Source of the DNA: an uncultured Oscillospiraceae bacterium
GTDB taxonomy: Bacteria > Bacillota > Clostridia > Oscillospirales > Acutalibacteraceae
Length of the DNA: 35,618 bases
Direction of reading: 5' to 3'
Assembly (NCBI GenBank): GCA_900547275.1
Contig: URGA01000012.1
Span: 1-35,618, forward strand
Below are positions 1 through 7,062 of the stretch, one piece after another. The position numbers were made by a program, and so were the translations under genes. The notes below the pieces were generated by a model. That model searched no databases, was not told the DNA's origin, and saw only the letters and a list, made by a program, of their open reading frames with translations. Position 1 is the first letter of the stretch. Each line of letters starts with the position of its first letter.

Positions 1-1
1 A

Positions 2-145
2 GCTGTAATAAAACTGAAGGCGCCAGTCAGCGGTCATTTGGAAAGAATTTATAATTACAAATATCCTTATGAATATATAAATGACTTTGACGAAATACTT
101 AATCGTAAAAAACGCATATTGACTTTCTTTGATGAATATGAATGA
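2..145 (+). CDS. C-terminal fragment of an unrecognised protein
   Basis: An open frame enters from the left edge and ends at a TGA at 143-145, leaving 47 codons. The visible tail is rich in aromatic and charged residues (PYEYINDFDEIL, then RKKRILTFFDEYE). I do not recognise the family. The gene start lies outside the window. No clear terminator follows before the next promoter at 209-237. Confidence 0.55.
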   Translation, partial: AVIKLKAPVSGHLERIYNYKYPYEYINDFDEILNRKKRILTFFDEYE

Positions 146-208
146 TAATGAACCGGGAATTTCTTAAAGGTCAATGGCTTTTTTCTGACGATTATTTCTC
201 AATTTGTA

Positions 209-237
209 TTGCAATATTTTACAGTTTGTAATATAAT
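209..237 (+). promoter_or_regulatory. Predicted sigma-A promoter for the 124-aa protein
   Basis: TTGCAA (209-214) and TATAAT (232-237) are separated by exactly 17 bases. The expected transcription start is about 15 bases before the ribosome binding site GGAGGGAG and the ATG at 260. This near-consensus spacing and its position just upstream of the gene make it convincing. Confidence 0.75.
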
Positions 238-259
238 AGAATAAACGGAGGGAGATACA

Positions 260-634
260 ATGGCTAAAAAATTAGGCGATATTTTCGGCAACATGGACGA
301 AGTGTTTGCAAACGCCAAAATTCCCGATATTGATGAAGTATTATCTCGCACAAGAACCTTTACCGAGGAAGTCAGCAAAAAAAGCGCTGAGAGAATAGAA
401 ATTTCCCGTAAAAAGGTTGAGTGTCTTGATATTAAGGCAAAACTGGCCAAAGCATACGAAAAATTCGGCAGGCTCGAATACGCCGTTTACAGCGGCGAGA
501 CCGCTGATGAAAACGTTGTGGCCTCTGTTGCCTCAGATATTGCCGTTCTGCTCAACAAACTCAACTGCATTATGGCTGAACTTGACGCGGCAAAAAATGA
601 AGTTGACGCAAAACCTGCGGACAGCGGCGAATAA
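260..634 (+). CDS. Small hypothetical protein, helical
   Basis: This 124-residue protein is not one I recognise. It has no membrane segment or signal peptide and should be cytosolic. The composition (many Glu, Lys, Ala and Asp; long stretches without proline in residues 25-110) suggests an alpha-helical, possibly coiled-coil protein. The start is well supported: GGAGGGAG sits about 7 bases before the ATG at 260. It has its own promoter (209-237) and its own terminator (656-687), so it is probably a monocistronic unit. No function can be inferred from its neighbours, although the following gene is a sporulation flippase. Confidence 0.75.
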   Translation: MAKKLGDIFGNMDEVFANAKIPDIDEVLSRTRTFTEEVSKKSAERIEISRKKVECLDIKAKLAKAYEKFGRLEYAVYSGETADENVVASVASDIAVLLNKLNCIMAELDAAKNEVDAKPADSGE

Positions 635-655
635 GTCTTTCATCAAAAGAATGTT

Positions 656-687
656 AAAGCAGTGCAGTGGTGCACTGCTTTATTTTT
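656..687 (+). terminator. Rho-independent terminator after the 124-aa gene
   Basis: An 11-bp perfect stem, AAAGCAGTGCA (656-666) pairing with TGCACTGCTTT (671-681), has a GTGG loop and is followed by a T-rich stretch (ATTTTTAT). Confidence 0.85.
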
Positions 688-762
688 ATCCTGACTAAAG
701 TCAGCGCCCTGAAGCCGGGCAGGATGTAAAAAAAGTATATTCTGCCGTTGCGGGGTGGCTTT

Positions 763-2439
763 ATGGAAAAATCAATAAAAGAAAAGTATCTGTCTTCTGC
801 CGCGCTTCTTCTTATTGCGTCGGTGCTGGTAAAAATAATAGGAGCGATTTATAAAATTCCTTTGACCGGCTATATAGGAGCCACAGGAAGAGGTTATTTT
901 TCCATTGCTTACAGCCTTTTTATGCCCGTCCATGCAATTACCATGGGCGCGTTTCCCGTTGCGCTTTCAAGCCTTGTCAGCAAATATCTCTCAAAAGGCA
1001 ACGACGCGAGAGTTATGCAGCTAAAAAAGTCAGCCAACAGATTGTTCTTTATTGTGGGAATTATAGGACTTCTGCTTATTACACTTCTGGCAAAACCATA
1101 TGCCGATTTGATAGCAGACGCACCCAAAGCCGTTTTTACTATTCTTGTTCTGGCTCCAAGCGCTCTTTTTTCATCAATGGCGGCTTCCCGACGCTCTTTT
1201 GCGGAAGGTCATCTGAATATGGTTCCGACAGCTGTATGCCAGGTGCTTGAAGCGGCGTTCAAAATGATTTTCGGCCTGCTTTTCGCCCGTATTTCAATGT
1301 CCTATCTTTATGAAGCGTATCTAGATACGGGAGCCGTGCTGGGTGTGCAGGCTCAAAATGAGGGCGAAGCGCTGTCAATGATATATCCGCTGACATCAGC
1401 TGCCGCAATGTTGGGGGTAACTCTCGGGAATTTTGCCGCCCTTGTGTATGCCTGCGCTTATAACATGGCAAAATACAGCCGAGGAAAAGTACTGCAAAAG
1501 CAGAAGGAAACAGGAGTAGGCAAGGAACTTATTTCTTTTTCTCTTCCTCTTGTTGCCGCGACGATTATTCAGAGTATTTCTGCTTTTCTAGATACTGCCA
1601 GTATTCAGTACTGCCTTTCCATGTGCCCAAACGAAGCGCTTTCCAAAGCATATGAAGCGTCAATTTCACTTGCTGGAGTTGCCTCGGAGGATGTTGAAAC
1701 GTATGTATACGGTTTGTATTCCTCTGCTCTTGATTTTAAAAATCTTATTCCCGGAATAACAATGTCTCTCGGCGTTGCGGCAGTTCCCGCCCTTTCTGCG
1801 GCATATGAGAGCAGTTCCGGACGCTTTTCTGACCTCTATTCGGGAATAATTAAATATACGGTCATTCTCTCTGCCGGAGGAGGCGGAGCATTGGCTCTGT
1901 TTTCTTACGATATTCTGAAACTCTTTTACGCTTCTTCAAATCCTGATATAGTGCTCGGATGCCACAGCCTGCTGTTTTGGATGGGGGTCAGCGTTATGCC
2001 TGCTTCCCTGGCTTCTACCTGCGTTTTTGCAGTTCAGGCACTGGGTTATTCAAAACGTCTGATATTCCCGTTTGTAATTTCTGCTTTGGTAAGATTAGGG
2101 CTGAACTGTTATCTCGTTTCAGACGTTCGGTTAAATCTTTACGGCTCGGTAATATCCGCTTTCGTTTCTTATTTGATAATAGCAGTATGGGCTATGGCTA
2201 TAATTTCATCTGTTACTAAGGTTAAAATAAAACCTGTTCAGGTCTTCTTCAAACCAATAATCGCCTGCGCCGTTACTGCCTTTTCATGCTATGCTGTAAG
2301 CAGTTCGCTTTTCGGCGCTCTGGAATGGAGTTTGAACTTTATTCTGTCTTCCGCATTGTTTTTGTCGCTTCTTACAATTTTGCTACTTTTCTTTGGTACA
2401 CTTTCAACAAAAGATTTGAAATTTATCGGCCTAAGATAA
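763..2439 (+). CDS. spoVB: Stage V sporulation protein B / oligosaccharide flippase
   Basis: This 558-residue polytopic membrane protein of the MATE/MOP flippase superfamily (polysaccharide biosynthesis family) has about 14 hydrophobic segments. The N-terminus carries the family pattern with a conserved IxxKIxGxIYKIPLT-like stretch (residues 25-36). Family members flip lipid-linked saccharides such as peptidoglycan precursors; SpoVB is required for spore cortex synthesis in Bacillus. The start is ATG 763, preceded by GGGGTGG; an in-frame TTG lies 15 bases upstream but has no ribosome binding site. The position ahead of mazG, rqcP, yabP, yabQ and divIC matches the B. subtilis yabM-yabN-yabO-yabP-yabQ-divIC order, which supports spoVB over a generic flippase. 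I found no convincing promoter directly upstream; two small hairpins (691-704, 706-720) lie in the leader. Confidence 0.88.
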   Translation: MEKSIKEKYLSSAALLLIASVLVKIIGAIYKIPLTGYIGATGRGYFSIAYSLFMPVHAITMGAFPVALSSLVSKYLSKGNDARVMQLKKSANRLFFIVGIIGLLLITLLAKPYADLIADAPKAVFTILVLAPSALFSSMAASRRSFAEGHLNMVPTAVCQVLEAAFKMIFGLLFARISMSYLYEAYLDTGAVLGVQAQNEGEALSMIYPLTSAAAMLGVTLGNFAALVYACAYNMAKYSRGKVLQKQKETGVGKELISFSLPLVAATIIQSISAFLDTASIQYCLSMCPNEALSKAYEASISLAGVASEDVETYVYGLYSSALDFKNLIPGITMSLGVAAVPALSAAYESSSGRFSDLYSGIIKYTVILSAGGGGALALFSYDILKLFYASSNPDIVLGCHSLLFWMGVSVMPASLASTCVFAVQALGYSKRLIFPFVISALVRLGLNCYLVSDVRLNLYGSVISAFVSYLIIAVWAMAIISSVTKVKIKPVQVFFKPIIACAVTAFSCYAVSSSLFGALEWSLNFILSSALFLSLLTILLLFFGTLSTKDLKFIGLR

Positions 2440-2457
2440 AAAATTTGGCTTCAATAC

Positions 2458-2486
2458 TTGCATTTTTGAGTGTTTTAATATATAAT
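2458..2486 (+). promoter_or_regulatory. Predicted sigma-A promoter for mazG-hup
   Basis: TTGCAT (2458-2463) and TATAAT (2481-2486) are spaced by 17 bases, just downstream of the spoVB stop. It would give a vegetative transcript of mazG and hup independent of the sporulation gene upstream. Confidence 0.7.
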
Positions 2487-2527
2487 TTCTAACGAACGAG
2501 TTAATCAAAAGAAGGGTGCCCGAGGCA

Positions 2528-3349
2528 GTGGATTTTGAATTTAAAGAACATTATAATGTCAATGATTTGATATCTATTGTTGAATTATTGCGTGCACCTG
2601 GCGGCTGTCCGTGGGACAGAGAGCAAACCCATTCTTCAATAAAAAAGAATTTTATTGAAGAAACTTATGAGGTAATTGACGCTATAAACCGCGAAGACCG
2701 CGACGCCCTTAAAGAAGAATTGGGCGACGTGTTGCTTCAGGTTGCTCTCCACACACAGATGGAATCTGAGAACGGATATTTTAACTTTGACGACGTCGCA
2801 GACGGAATATGCAAAAAACTGATACTGCGCCATCCTCATGTGTTCGGCGATGTTACTGCCGAAAATACCGAAGAGGCGCTTAATCAGTGGGACGCTATCA
2901 AGTTAAAAGAAAAAGGAATGAAAAAAGTAAGTGATTCCATGTGCAGCATTCCCAGAGAACTGCCTGCGCTGATGAGAGCGCAGAAAGTTCAGCAAAAAGC
3001 TGCAAAACAGGGATTTGACTGGGACGATATAAGCGGCGCAGCGGACAAACTTAACGAAGAGATTAATGAGCTCAAAATTGCCTTAAACAACGGCGACAGG
3101 GAATGTATCGAAGATGAATTCGGAGATGTGCTTTTTTCCTGTGTCAATATTGCCAGATTTATTGACGTCGACAGCGAGGAGGCTTTGACCGCTTCAACGG
3201 ACAAGTTCCTTAGGCGTTACGTAATAGTGGAAAAATTGGCACATGAAAAGGGTATGAATATGAAAACAGCTTCGATAGATGAGTTGGATGCCCTTTGGGA
3301 CAAGGCAAAACAAATATTAGCCGATAAATCGGTAACGGAGGAATTGTAA
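2528..3349 (+). CDS. mazG: Nucleoside triphosphate pyrophosphohydrolase MazG
   Basis: This 273-residue protein with two MazG domains hydrolyses non-canonical or excess NTPs to NMP and pyrophosphate, a housekeeping and stress function in the cytosol. The N-terminal hallmark GGCPWDREQTHSSI is followed by the metal-binding helices EETYEV and EELGDVLLQ (about residues 38-62); a second copy appears around EEINEL and EDEFGDVLF (about residues 170-200). Length is close to that of E. coli MazG. I chose GTG 2528 (frame begins VDFEF) because GAAGGG lies about 11 bases upstream; GTG 2516 is also possible but has the Shine-Dalgarno almost touching it. The B. subtilis homologue YabN has an extra methylase domain that is absent here. 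It is followed with no gap by hup. Confidence 0.9.
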   Translation: MDFEFKEHYNVNDLISIVELLRAPGGCPWDREQTHSSIKKNFIEETYEVIDAINREDRDALKEELGDVLLQVALHTQMESENGYFNFDDVADGICKKLILRHPHVFGDVTAENTEEALNQWDAIKLKEKGMKKVSDSMCSIPRELPALMRAQKVQQKAAKQGFDWDDISGAADKLNEEINELKIALNNGDRECIEDEFGDVLFSCVNIARFIDVDSEEALTASTDKFLRRYVIVEKLAHEKGMNMKTASIDELDALWDKAKQILADKSVTEEL

Positions 3350-3622
3350 ATGAACAAAACAGAACTCGTAGCAGCAGTTGCTGCAAAGGCAGAACTCTCA
3401 AAGAAAGATGCGGAAGCTGCAGTATCAGCAGTACTTTCTTCAATCACAGAAGCGCTTGCTAGCGGCGAAAAAGTTGCTCTCGTAGGCTTCGGCACATTCG
3501 ACGTTAAGACTCGTGCTGCTCGCACAGGCCTGAACCCCCGCACAAAGGAAACAATCCAGATCCCCGAAGCAAAGGTTCCGTCATTCAAAGCCGGCTCAGC
3601 TCTTAAGGACGCTGTAAAATAA
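3350..3622 (+). CDS. hup: DNA-binding protein HU
   Basis: This 90-residue histone-like protein binds DNA as a dimer and compacts the nucleoid. It begins MNKTELVAAVAAKAELSKKD, the typical HU N-terminus, and has the beta-arm core GFGTFDVKTRAARTGLNP and the C-terminal VPSFKAGSALKDAV. Length is the family norm. GGAGG precedes the ATG with good spacing; the ATG directly follows the mazG stop. The codon choice is visibly skewed to common codons, as expected for an abundant protein. HU sits here between mazG and rqcP, unlike in B. subtilis. A strong terminator follows at 3641-3673. Confidence 0.95.
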   Translation: MNKTELVAAVAAKAELSKKDAEAAVSAVLSSITEALASGEKVALVGFGTFDVKTRAARTGLNPRTKETIQIPEAKVPSFKAGSALKDAVK

Positions 3623-3640
3623 GCATTTTTCAAAATGAAT

Positions 3641-3673
3641 GGGCATCTGTTTATCAGATGCCCTGATTTTTTA
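3641..3673 (+). terminator. Terminator between hup and rqcP
   Basis: GGGCATCTG (3641-3649) pairs perfectly with CAGATGCCC (3655-3663) across a TTTAT loop, followed by TGATTTTTT. It ends 11 bases before the rqcP ATG, so rqcP is probably fed by partial read-through from the highly transcribed hup. Confidence 0.85.
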
Positions 3674-3683
3674 AGGAGATTTT

Positions 3684-3926
3684 ATGAGACTGGACAAATA
3701 TCTCAAAGTTTCAAGAATAATAAAAAGGCGCACCGTTGCAAACGAAGCCTGCGAAGCGGGCAGAGTATGCGTAAACGGAAAAGTTCAGCGCGCCTCTTAC
3801 GCCGTAAAGATCGGCGATAAAATAACCGTTTCTCTCGGACAAAATCAGCGCACATATATTGTAAAATCAGTTCAGGAACACGCTTTGAAAGAAGACGCGG
3901 CGCTTATGTACGATGTTGCCGACTGA
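3684..3926 (+). CDS. rqcP: RqcP, S4-domain ribosome quality control factor
   Basis: This 80-residue protein consists of one S4 RNA-binding domain (MRLDKYLKVSRIIKRRTVA, then VCVNGKV near residues 29-35). It is the homologue of B. subtilis YabO/RqcP and of the Hsp15 family. RqcP binds the 50S subunit with peptidyl-tRNA and works with RqcH in C-terminal alanine tailing of stalled nascent chains. AAGGAG lies 6 bases before the ATG. Its position before yabP is the conserved Firmicute context. The partner rqcH is in the same window at 29683-31359. Confidence 0.9.
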   Translation: MRLDKYLKVSRIIKRRTVANEACEAGRVCVNGKVQRASYAVKIGDKITVSLGQNQRTYIVKSVQEHALKEDAALMYDVAD

Positions 3927-3930
3927 AGCG

Positions 3931-3959
3931 TAATATTATTCACCCGCTTGGCATAGTTT
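3931..3959 (+). promoter_or_regulatory. Candidate sigma-E promoter for yabP-yabQ
   Basis: TAATATT (3931-3937) matches the sigma-E -35 consensus KMATATT at all seven positions. After 14 bases comes CATAGTTT (3952-3959), matching 5 of 8 positions of the -10 consensus CATACAMT. The -10 element lies in the loop of the hairpin 3940-3970, and initiation would fall near 3966, inside the 3' arm. yabP and yabQ are sigma-E regulon members in B. subtilis, which supports the assignment. The -10 match is moderate. Confidence 0.5.
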
Positions 3960-3977
3960 ATAGCGGGTGATTTTTTT
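3940..3977 (+). terminator. Terminator hairpin abutting the yabP start codon
   Basis: TCACCCGCT (3940-3948) pairs perfectly with AGCGGGTGA (3962-3970); the loop is 13 bases and seven Ts (3971-3977) lead straight into the yabP ATG at 3978. The 3' arm contains GGGTGA, the only plausible Shine-Dalgarno of yabP, so in a read-through transcript the hairpin would both end transcription and hide the ribosome binding site. Confidence 0.8.
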
Positions 3978-4250
3978 ATGGAAGAAAAAGCAAATGGAAA
4001 CCATACGCTTTCACTGACTAACCGAGAGAGCCTCTCAATGGGCGGAATAACGGAGGTCGCGGCGTTTAACGAGGACGAAATAACCGCCTGTACTTCCTGC
4101 GGAGACCTTACCGTAAAAGGCGAAATGCTCCACGTTGAGGAGCTGAACCTGGAATGCGGAGAAATGAAAATAAGCGGAAAGATTACTGCGTTGATTTATT
4201 CTGAAAGCAGCAGCAATCTGCCGTTTTTCAAGAGGATTTTCGGTGGCTGA
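3978..4250 (+). CDS. yabP: Sporulation protein YabP
   Basis: This 90-residue protein of the YabP/YqfC family is made mostly of short beta strands. It shows the family core with RESLSMGGITEV near residues 15-26 and KGEMLHVEELNLECGEMKISGKITALIY near the C-terminus. YabP is a mother-cell protein of the sigma-E regulon; its biochemical role is not known. The ATG directly follows a terminator U-tract, and the likely ribosome binding site is GGGTGA at 3965-3970. The end overlaps the start of yabQ by 8 bases, so the two are translationally coupled. Confidence 0.92.
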   Translation: MEEKANGNHTLSLTNRESLSMGGITEVAAFNEDEITACTSCGDLTVKGEMLHVEELNLECGEMKISGKITALIYSESSSNLPFFKRIFGG

Positions 4251-4674
4251 GTCGCTTTTCCCGTTTCTTTTGCTCGGTATAGCGCTTTTTTTGCTCTATG
4301 ACCTGCTGAGGCTTTGGCGGATGCTTACCAGCAGCGCCGTTTTGTCGTTCATCGCTGATATATTATGGTGGGCGACAGCGGCATTCGCCTGTTTTTCTCT
4401 TCTCCTCGCTTATTTTGACGGAGAGGTGAGGGTGTTGCCGCTTCTTGTTTGCGGCTTAGGCTTTGCGGCCAGTTATTTTACCCTTGGTCGTGTTACAAAG
4501 TCTGTTTGGAAAAAATTGGCTAAGCCTATACGCAGATTGTTTAGTTCTCTAAGAAAAAAAGTACAAAAGGTTAACAAAAAAGTAAAAAAAGTGTTGCAAT
4601 CACCCTTTAGTATATTATATAATAAATTAAACATTCATCGGAAATCTTTACGCCGCAAGGGCGCTGAGAAGTAA
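4243..4674 (+). CDS. yabQ: Sporulation membrane protein YabQ
   Basis: This 143-residue membrane protein starts at GTG 4243, inside the end of yabP. Three hydrophobic segments occupy about residues 4-20, 28-58 and 64-80, followed by a very basic cytoplasmic tail (KKVQKVNKKVKKVLQ, about residues 104-118). YabQ localises to the forespore envelope and is needed for cortex formation in B. subtilis; position and topology support the call. AGAGGA precedes the GTG. The 3' end of the gene carries a possible promoter for divIC. Confidence 0.85.
   Translation: MAESLFPFLLLGIALFLLYDLLRLWRMLTSSAVLSFIADILWWATAAFACFSLLLAYFDGEVRVLPLLVCGLGFAASYFTLGRVTKSVWKKLAKPIRRLFSSLRKKVQKVNKKVKKVLQSPFSILYNKLNIHRKSLRRKGAEK
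4594..4623 (+). promoter_or_regulatory. Possible vegetative promoter for divIC inside yabQ
   Basis: TTGCAA (4594-4599) and TATAAT (4618-4623) are spaced by 18 bases in the last codons of yabQ. divIC is a cell-division gene and should not depend on sporulation transcription, so an internal vegetative promoter makes sense. Confidence 0.5.
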
Positions 4675-4708
4675 AACGGTTTTTCCGTAAAAGCAAAGAA
4701 GTGTAATT

Positions 4709-5020
4709 ATGTCTAAAAATATCAAGGAACTGTTCAAAAACAGCAAACGCTTACGCCGCTTGCTTGTAATTGTACCGCTGGTTGCTCTTTTCATGTACTG
4801 CGGCGCCACTCTTGTTAATCAGAGCGCGGATATCAGCCGTATGCAGAAGCAAAAGCAGGAGTTGTCGGCACAGCTTGATGCTCAGCAAGAAGACAACGCC
4901 CGTTTGCAGGAAATTGTGGACTCGGACAATAAAGATGACTACATTGAACAGAAAGCTCGTGAAAAGGGCTATGTTAAGAGCGACGAAGTTGTTTTTTACG
5001 ACATTTCCGGCACAGAGTAA
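4709..5020 (+). CDS. divIC: Septum formation initiator DivIC (FtsB family)
   Basis: This 103-residue bitopic membrane protein has a basic cytoplasmic head (residues 1-18), one membrane helix (about 19-35) and an extracellular coiled coil (about 40-75) ending in IEQKAREKGYVKSDEVVFYD, the conserved FtsB/DivIC C-terminal pattern. It is part of the FtsL-DivIB-DivIC divisome complex. AAAGAAGTG lies upstream of ATG 4709. It is last in the spoVB-divIC cluster, as in B. subtilis, and is followed by a strong terminator. Confidence 0.9.
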   Translation: MSKNIKELFKNSKRLRRLLVIVPLVALFMYCGATLVNQSADISRMQKQKQELSAQLDAQQEDNARLQEIVDSDNKDDYIEQKAREKGYVKSDEVVFYDISGTE

Positions 5021-5027
5021 TTTTAAA

Positions 5028-5061
5028 GGGCGCACATCAGTGCGCCCGATTTTATTTTATT
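5028..5061 (+). terminator. Terminator after divIC
   Basis: GGGCGCAC (5028-5035) pairs perfectly with GTGCGCCC (5040-5047) across an ATCA loop, followed by GATTTTATTTTATT. This closes the sporulation/division cluster. Confidence 0.88.
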
Positions 5062-5086
5062 AAGCAACTTGTATGAGGAGATAGAA

Positions 5087-5929
5087 ATGAGAGAGATAAA
5101 AGCACAAGAAATTACCGATGCTGTTGCAGAACTCTGTATCAAAGCGAATAAGAACCTGCCTAAAGATTTGGTGGATTGTATCGGCTGTGCTAGAAGCAGT
5201 GAGAAAAATGAAACAGCGTCAAGCGTTTTAGGCGACCTTCAGGCGAATATTGACGCAGCGGCTGAACTTGATATTCCGATTTGTCAGGATACGGGCATGG
5301 CAGTTGTTTTCGCAGAGATAGGACAGGATGTTCATATCGACGGCGGATTTGAAGAGGCGGTAAATGCCGGCGTAGCAAAGGGATATACTGACGGACTTCT
5401 TAGAAAATCAGTTGTACGTGACCCGTTTCTCGACAGAGTTAATACAAACGACAATACTCCTGCGGTCCTTCATGTAAGACTTGTTGAGGGAGATAAAATT
5501 CGGCTTACCGTTGCTCCTAAAGGTTTCGGCAGTGAAAATATGAGCCGTCTTAAGATGTTTACTCCCGCCGCTTCCAGGGAAGATATTATTGATTTTGTTG
5601 TTGATACTGTAAAAACAGCGGGGTCTAACCCGTGCCCTCCGGTTGTTATCGGAGTAGGTATCGGCGGAGATTTTGAGATGAGCGCTCTGCTTGCCAAGAA
5701 AGCTCTTTGCCGTCCCGTTTCTGTTTGCAATGAAAATCCGGGATATGCAGAAATGGAAAAGGAAATGCTCAGACGTATCAATGAGCTTGATATAGGACCA
5801 CAGGGCTTCGGAGGAAAGACTACCGCTCTTGCCGTGGGAATAGAAACTTATCCCACCCATATTGCAGGTCTGCCGGTGGCTGTAAACGTCGGCTGCCATG
5901 TAACAAGACACGCTTCAAAGGAATTATAA
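5087..5929 (+). CDS. fumA: Fumarate hydratase, class I, alpha subunit
   Basis: This 280-residue protein matches the alpha subunit of two-subunit iron-sulfur fumarase/tartrate dehydratase. It would interconvert fumarate and malate with an oxygen-sensitive [4Fe-4S] cluster. Visible hallmarks are CQDTGMAVVF (about residues 65-75), PKGFGSENMSRLKMF (about 145-160), NPCPPVVIGVGIGG, GPQGFGGKTTALAV, and the C-terminal LPVAVNVGCHVTRHASKE. The conserved cluster cysteines fall in the first and last parts. The start is ATG 5087, 7 bases after GAGGAG; an in-frame TTG at 5069 is less likely. The beta subunit, normally adjacent, is not next to it or anywhere in the window; the next gene follows after only 2 bases. 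L-tartrate dehydratase alpha (ttdA) is the main alternative. Confidence 0.9.
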   Translation: MREIKAQEITDAVAELCIKANKNLPKDLVDCIGCARSSEKNETASSVLGDLQANIDAAAELDIPICQDTGMAVVFAEIGQDVHIDGGFEEAVNAGVAKGYTDGLLRKSVVRDPFLDRVNTNDNTPAVLHVRLVEGDKIRLTVAPKGFGSENMSRLKMFTPAASREDIIDFVVDTVKTAGSNPCPPVVIGVGIGGDFEMSALLAKKALCRPVSVCNENPGYAEMEKEMLRRINELDIGPQGFGGKTTALAVGIETYPTHIAGLPVAVNVGCHVTRHASKEL

Positions 5930-5931
5930 TT

Positions 5932-7047
5932 ATGAGACTTTTAATGACCGCGCCCTGCCTTTTAGGTCTGGAAGGACTTGTGGCGGACGAACTCAGAGCG
6001 ATGGACGCTGAGAACGTTACGGCTGAAAACGGCAGAGTGTTTTTTGAAGGCGATGAAGCTATTCTCGCCCGCGCAAATATATGTTCTCGCTATTCTGAGA
6101 GAATTCTTATTGTTCTTGACAGATTTAAAGCGGTAACCTTCGACCAGTTGTTTGAAGGCGTAAGAGTGCTTCCCTGGAGCGAGTTTATCGGCAGGGACGA
6201 CACTTTCCCCGTTAAGGGCTACGCCATTTCATCTGCGCTTCACAGCGTTCCTGACTGCCAGAAAATTATTAAAAAGGCAGTTGTTGAGAGCCTGAAGGCT
6301 GATTATGGCATTTCTTGGTTTGAGGAGACAGGCCCCGTTCATCAGATCCAGTTTTCAATAATGAAAGACCAGGTTACCATAATGCTGGACACAACCGGAA
6401 CAGGGCTCCACAAAAGAGGATACAGACCTGAGAGTAACGACGCTCCTATTCGTGAAACGCTTGCGGCTGCACTTTGCAGCCTTTCCAGGCTCAGACCTTA
6501 CCACACGCTGTATGACCCGTTTTGCGGCAGCGGCACTATTTTGGTTGAGGGTGCAATGATTGCCTGCAATATTGCTCCGGGAATAAAAAGAAATTTTGCC
6601 TGCGACCGCTGGGGCTTCGTGCCTGAACAGGCGTGGAAGCAGGAGAGGGCAAGAGCCCATGAAATGGTAAAGACAGATTCGGATTTTACTGCGTTCGGTT
6701 CTGATATTGATCCCCACGCAGTGGAACTTACAAAAATTAACGCCGCCAGAATTGGTGTTGACAATCATCTTCGCCTTTCAACGGCGGACATAAGGAATTT
6801 CAACCCGACTACTGAAAAGGGTACTTTGGTAACTAACCCGCCATACGGCGAGCGAATGCTTGATATCCGTCATGCAGAGGAACTTTATCGTATTATGGGC
6901 GATAAATTCGTTGCGAAGCGCGGCTGGAGTTACGGAGTTATCTCGCCTGATGAAGAGTTTGAAAAGTGCTACGGACGTAAGGCGGACAAGCGAAGAAAAT
7001 TATATAACGGCATGATAAAATGCCAGTATTACATGTATTTCAAATAA
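5932..7047 (+). CDS. THUMP-domain class I RNA methyltransferase (YpsC/RlmL-like)
   Basis: This 371-residue cytosolic protein has an N-terminal THUMP RNA-binding region (about residues 1-160) and a C-terminal Rossmann-fold methylase of the UPF0020 family. The SAM-binding motif is DPFCGSGTILVEGAMIA (about residues 193-209); the catalytic motif is TNPPYGERM (about 300-308). The closest known type is B. subtilis YpsC and the N-terminal half of E. coli RlmL, which make N2-methylguanosine in 23S rRNA. The RlmK half is absent, as is normal in Firmicutes. The ATG lies 2 bases after the fumarase stop, with AAAGGAA inside the fumarase end as ribosome binding site. The exact target base is not visible from sequence. 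Confidence 0.88.
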   Translation: MRLLMTAPCLLGLEGLVADELRAMDAENVTAENGRVFFEGDEAILARANICSRYSERILIVLDRFKAVTFDQLFEGVRVLPWSEFIGRDDTFPVKGYAISSALHSVPDCQKIIKKAVVESLKADYGISWFEETGPVHQIQFSIMKDQVTIMLDTTGTGLHKRGYRPESNDAPIRETLAAALCSLSRLRPYHTLYDPFCGSGTILVEGAMIACNIAPGIKRNFACDRWGFVPEQAWKQERARAHEMVKTDSDFTAFGSDIDPHAVELTKINAARIGVDNHLRLSTADIRNFNPTTEKGTLVTNPPYGERMLDIRHAEELYRIMGDKFVAKRGWSYGVISPDEEFEKCYGRKADKRRKLYNGMIKCQYYMYFK

Positions 7048-7062
7048 AACAAGAGGTGCGTT

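Noticed and set aside
691..720. Two small hairpins (CTGAC-TAAA-GTCAG and GCCC...GGGC) upstream of spoVB as a riboswitch.
   Set aside because: They are short and match no known aptamer; not enough to call a regulatory RNA.
735..763. ATATT at 737-741 as a sigma-E promoter of spoVB.
   Set aside because: No CATA-like -10 lies 13-15 bases downstream, and the start codon would be too close.
5408..5911. A 167-codon open frame on the minus strand.
   Set aside because: It lies wholly inside fumA, has no ribosome binding site, and the fumA frame has clear family motifs.
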